DNA of 64,000 nt from Apoda limacodes (taxonomy: Eukaryota > Arthropoda > Insecta > Lepidoptera > Limacodidae). The notes beneath the pieces were generated by a model that saw only the letters and a program-made list of their open reading frames with translations, made no database searches and was not told where the DNA came from. The position numbers and the translations under genes were made by a program. This document shows, piece by piece, positions 60,301-64,000 of the stretch (the stretch's first letter is position 1; the number at the start of each line of letters is the position of its first letter). The DNA is taken from contig OX291543.1 in assembly GCA_946406115.1 (NCBI GenBank), positions 24,764,815-24,828,814 on the forward strand, given 5' to 3'.

Positions 60301-62084
60301 TATTTTTTTTCCCAATATAACAATGACAAATTGTCAAAATTGTCAAAAAAATTGTCAAACGTCGTTGGATCGTGTAGTATAATTTTCTTTACATCGTTTT
60401 AATTACTAATATAGAAGTAGTACTCCTTCCTTGTGTCGGTTATACGACTTTTGCTTTAATAAATGGAGACCAAGGATTTTTGGCTCATTATTAATTCTAA
60501 AAGCTATTGTAGCTTATTATATAAAAATACTTAATTTATTTTACTTAATTTTTCTTTATTAATTTAATAATTATCTAATTTCTTTCACCTTTTAATTTTT
60601 TAGCTACTTTCAAACTTTAAATTTTAGGCAGTCTCTTTAATATTTATCCCATAATTAATACAGCCGGGTTTTATTATTGAGCAGTAAGACAACTCATTAA
60701 ATAAGCTTATGTCCAAAATATGCAGCGGATTGACAACTCCTTAAAGAAGCCCTTGTCCAGGAATGTGAGCGGTGGGATAACTCATTAAATAAGCCTTATA
60801 TCGTATTCCTAGTTGTAATAAGTCATTTGGCCAAGATGCAACAAGTAATATCAAGTCCCTTACAGATTGGTCATAGGGTTCCTTAGCGGATTAGATGCGT
60901 ACGTGATGTAAGTTTTAGGGATCGGTTCTGTCTTTTAAATTAATAAACTAACAGCCCAGAAAATTCGTCTAACCGAATTTTCACGAGGAATAATGTAGCG
61001 AGTGAAGTATTTTAATTTGTAATAAGTAGTGTGTTAATAGCTTAAGATCAACCTTTTGCGTGTCTATGTCAAAATTATTGTAAAATTCTATATCCATACA
61101 AGCATGAAATGCCATACTTTTTACTTCGACAGAATTTTAAATCTGATTTGAAAAAGAGTGACAGATAGAGAAAATTTGAAGTCAGTCTTTTGGTAGATTT
61201 TCTAAACTCCACTCCTCTTTACTCCATCTCATATGGTAAAATCAACTTCAGATTGCATCTTCATAATCTTTGTCTCACGCCGATATTGATTCACATTAAA
61301 ATAATTGTTATCTATCAATTTTATTTAAAAAATGCAAATTTCGTTTAATATATGTATCTTTTAGAAAATCTCCCAAAAGACTGACTTCGAATTTTCTCTA
61401 TTTGTCACTCTTTTTCAAATCAGATTTAAAAATCCGTCGAAGTAAAAAGTATGGCATTTACAAATTAAAATACTTCACTTGCTACAACTCTTAGAATGCA
61501 ATATTAAAAAAGTCAATTACAATCTATCTACCAAAAAAGTGATGGTTCCAATTTGGAATAGTATACTGATTATATTATCATAATATTTAGTAGTTTCAAT
61601 GCTTTCTCTCATCTTTTTCTTCTCATATTTTTCTATGAAACTGCATTATATTTTAACACATGTCAGTACCCTTAGAATTTAATATTAAAAAGTCAATTAC
61701 AATCTATTTACCAAAAAAGTGATGGTTCTAATTTGGAATGGTATACTGATTATAGTACCATCGTCCTCATAAAAGAAAAGGTATCATAATTGTATCTGAA
61801 GTTACCCATTTCTTGCTTAATTAACTTTATGTATTTATAAGGTTCTTAAACACATTAATATGTATTAGTAATATTAGTATGTACTTGTTATTATTGATGT
61901 TAGGTCTCAGATGATCACCCAGCGGGACCATGACTTTATTGTAAATTTGGATCAGCGGGGACAAAAAGACCTACCTGATAAGAATCCAGAACAATGTGCT
62001 GAAGTATTCCTGAATCTTTTAACCCACATCAGTAAAGACCATACCATTCAATATATCCTTGTATTGATTGACGACATTCTTTCT
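57326..62084 (+). CDS. VhaSFD: V-type proton ATPase subunit H, first three coding exons (partial)
   Basis: Exons 57326-57389, 57476-57557 and 61904-62084 join with phases 1 and 2 and end phase 0 after 109 codons; the remaining roughly 370 codons lie beyond the window. Subunit H (SFD, Vma13) caps the cytosolic V1 sector and couples ATP hydrolysis to proton pumping, and silences free V1. Recognised stretches are [42 protein letters not shown] and [20 protein letters not shown], followed by [12 protein letters not shown], near-identical to insect family members as I know them. The start is the first ATG, in context cacaATGG, before the family's usual start block. Intron 2 (4.3 kb) is rich in local repeats. 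No next exon was found before 64000. Confidence 0.95.
58971..59014. repeat. 20-bp tandem duplication
   Basis: 'aaaccatgaatccaattatc' occurs twice in direct succession within V-ATPase H intron 2. Confidence 0.85.
59331..59417 (+). repeat. 87-bp direct repeat, copy 1
   Basis: The block from 'tagtagtttcaattctttct' to 'aacacatgtcagtaccct' recurs at 61587-61671 with few differences, about 2.2 kb away in the same intron. Confidence 0.85.
59742..60003 (+). repeat. imperfect tandem array, about three units
   Basis: A unit of roughly 85-110 bp, with 'tcaaaattcaaaaaagtcat', 'gaacaacacc', 'ataaaaataacatttagacc' and 'taatttatattcctctttta', occurs three times. The middle unit contains its own duplication of 'accgttgttattataaaaat'. 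A 125-codon open frame across it is a by-product of the repeat. Confidence 0.85.
60994..61490. repeat. element with long inverted arms
   Basis: The left arm (gcgagtgaagtattttaatt, then ctttttacttcgacagaatt and agtcagtcttttggtagatt) is inverted in the right arm ending 'aaaatacttcacttgctaca'. The arms share about 125 bp; the left has an extra block of about 75 bp. It is probably a MITE with an internal insertion or deletion. Confidence 0.7.
61495..61765 (+). repeat. local duplication of about 85 bp around a second 87-bp repeat copy
   Basis: 'aaagtcaattacaatctatc' through 'gaatagtatactgattatat' (61495-61580) is repeated at 61676-61760. Between the two lies the second copy of the 59331-59417 repeat (61587-61671). 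The pattern suggests stepwise segmental duplication within the intron. Confidence 0.8.
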
Positions 62085-62736
62085 GTAAGTATTTTTTGTA
62101 ATTGACATTTATGTAGAGTCGCCAAACAGGGCAGGAATTTAGAATTTGAGTGAAAATTTAAATTTGTTAAACTGCAAATATGGCAATTGTATGAATCTGT
62201 GTATTACCTATTATATATTTATACATATAAAAAAACAAAGAGCTTCAAATTGGAGACATGCTAGGTGCATATAGTATATGGTAGTAAATATACATTTTAT
62301 TTCAGTCTTCCTCACTCAGTCGCACACTAAACATAAGTGTACTGAAAAATACATGTAGGTACCTATCTATATTTACAGTTCTAACCATTGAATTGATGAA
62401 CACTGAATTACATAGTTATTATTTATATTCATTATTACAATATTTCACCTTTTTTTTTAACTTAAGTGTACTTAGAAATTCTTTAATCAGCCAATCGTTG
62501 AATGAAAACCAATCGATAAACGCGAGCAAACGCATGAGCGGTGAGGGACCAATAGCTGAATACAAGAATGCAATATGCGCAGATGACCTTGAAACCCCAA
62601 AAGGCGTGGTTCGAACTGTACTTATTTTTTTTACGAATCCTATTCAACACTTTAAGAAAAAACAAAAACTTGCGGTAAAATTAATTTTTTCAATAAAATG
62701 TGTTTCAGATTAGCATAAAAAAACTTAAACGATCTA

Positions 62737-63646
62737 TAGTGCAGTCATTGAAGCGTTATTGCTTCGATTTTTTTTTACTGTGAACCGATTTGCATGAAAT
62801 TTTGGAATTAGGCTCATCTTACCCTTAACTTCAAAAGTGAAAATGATCTGAACTCCGGATCACCCTGGGGGTGGTTGCCACCCCTTCTCGGTGGTGTAAT
62901 TTTTTTTTTAAATAACCTAGAATATCGATATTCTAGGTTATTTAAAAATTTAAAAAAAAAAATCTTTAACGTTTTTCAAAAACCCAATACTTTTCAAGTT
63001 ATTGGCAATTGAAAATTCGGATTTTTTTTCACGTTTTTCATCGGTTTTTTGAAAATATAAAAAATGCATTTTTACTACAATTTTATGATGAACAAAATTG
63101 TAACAGGTAAAAAACTAAACAAATCGGTTTTTTATAAAGTGTTCTAAGTGCAATATTAAGCCAGATATTAAAGATCAAGGCCGTTTTTTATTTTGTCTAA
63201 AATTTAATCGATGTATTCAATGCCATCTAGCGGCGAGCAGATACATTTTATGCATTCTTATGAAATAGGGTTTTGTAGTGCTTGAAATAAGCTTTAAAAT
63301 GAGCACTGTTAAAAGTCTTTTGCAAGTAAAATGAGTGGGCTATAATGCAAATAAGAGAAACATCTAATGGTTTTTTCTTTTAAATCAATGGGTTTCATAA
63401 GTGCCATTTTCACCAAAATTAAAATTAATCGTATTTCGTCTAGAATTAACTTTAATATAGAGAGTTTGATGGATTCTAATGGATGGCTGAAAATGATTTT
63501 ATTATGAGGTAATTGTGTTAGAAAACACTTTACATGAAATTGTCCCTTAATATTAAACACGTTTTCTAGCGATAAAATGGCTCAATGTCAATTTTTTTAT
63601 TAAGGGGTTGTTTACACCCCTATTTTTCGCTTCAATGACTGCACTA
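62737..63646. mobile_element. 910-bp non-autonomous DNA transposon
   Basis: Perfect 19-bp terminal inverted repeats, tagtgcagtcattgaagcg at 62737 and its inverse ending at 63646. The interior is non-coding and has a perfect palindrome centred near 62926. No flanking duplication could be assigned beyond what the TIR includes. It lies in the V-ATPase H intron after coding exon 3. Confidence 0.85.
62908..62945. repeat. perfect palindrome inside the 910-bp element
   Basis: At least 34 bp centred on 'atatcgatat', with arms taaataacctagaat and its inverse, flanked by T and A runs that extend the pairing. It would form a tight hairpin in single-stranded DNA or RNA. Confidence 0.9.
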
Positions 63647-64000
63647 CTAGCAGTATTAAAAAAAAATGAATAAAAATGTCTTTACAGGAATACTAGTGTA
63701 GGTTGTATCAAGTTTTTTTTCTTAAGTGGGGCATAGTGGAGCAAGAACAGCACACAGGGGTGTGTTTCATACATACCAGTAATAAAAAAAAAAATATATA
63801 CCGATACAATAAAATCTGTAATCGGTCTGGGTATAAGAGGATGCTTGATCGTTTTAAAAATATTCAATGTAAAAATTGCAGGTAATGCAGAAGTACAAAA
63901 TTACCAAAATCGCTTGTCCTGCCTTCCTACCATATAAAAAAATATAATTAAAGAATCAATCTAGGATATGAAGATGTACCTACAAGGCTTTAAAACAGAC

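Overview
The window looks like nuclear DNA of a lepidopteran insect. The background is AT-rich, the genes have short coding exons split by long GT-AG introns, and interspersed repeats of kinds familiar from moth and butterfly genomes are dense: CR1 tails with the 'ggtggcaaacaagcttacg' motif, RTE 3' ends, Helitron-like CTAG ends, tRNA/5S-derived short repeats, Tc1 and hAT-type elements. The species cannot be named from the sequence alone.

Five host genes can be rebuilt by joining exons. (1) A gustatory receptor of 378 aa, four exons, + strand, 5665-13847, ending in the family signature TYLVILLQF. (2) Rpn11/PSMD14, the deubiquitinating subunit of the 26S proteasome lid, three exons, - strand, 20368-23659, 308 aa, with a complete JAMM zinc site. 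(3) CMC1, a twin CX9C mitochondrial protein of cytochrome c oxidase assembly, two exons, + strand, 42073-43537, 118 aa. (4) TSEN2, the catalytic Sen2 subunit of tRNA-splicing endonuclease, three exons, - strand, 43597-46632, 359 aa; its stop lies about 60 bp from the CMC1 stop, so the two genes are convergent. (5) The first three coding exons (109 codons) of V-ATPase subunit H, + strand, from 57326; the gene runs off the right edge.

The rest is mostly mobile DNA, often nested. A Tc1 copy with TA duplications sits in intron 2 of the receptor and itself holds a truncated RTE insertion with a 13-bp duplication. At 25.1-26.6 kb a MITE carries two further insertions, each with an 8-bp duplication. 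Next to it lies a near-full-length but decayed RNase H-bearing non-LTR element (26616-32268) with a 10-bp duplication. At 33.2-39.7 kb a Jockey-clade element with two open reading frames (697 and 916 codons) is inserted in the LTR of a small LTR-type element, with a 12-bp duplication. Old CR1 and Jockey fragments lie at 1.8-3.6 and 48.9-50.8 kb. Fold-back elements and tandem repeats fill the V-ATPase introns and the gap before that gene.

I see no single new defence or biosynthetic system. The points most worth following are the intact Jockey copy and its nesting, the datable layered insertions, the tight CMC1/TSEN2 3' arrangement, and a possible 10-kb upstream exon plus a 24-nt microexon that may belong to the V-ATPase H transcript.
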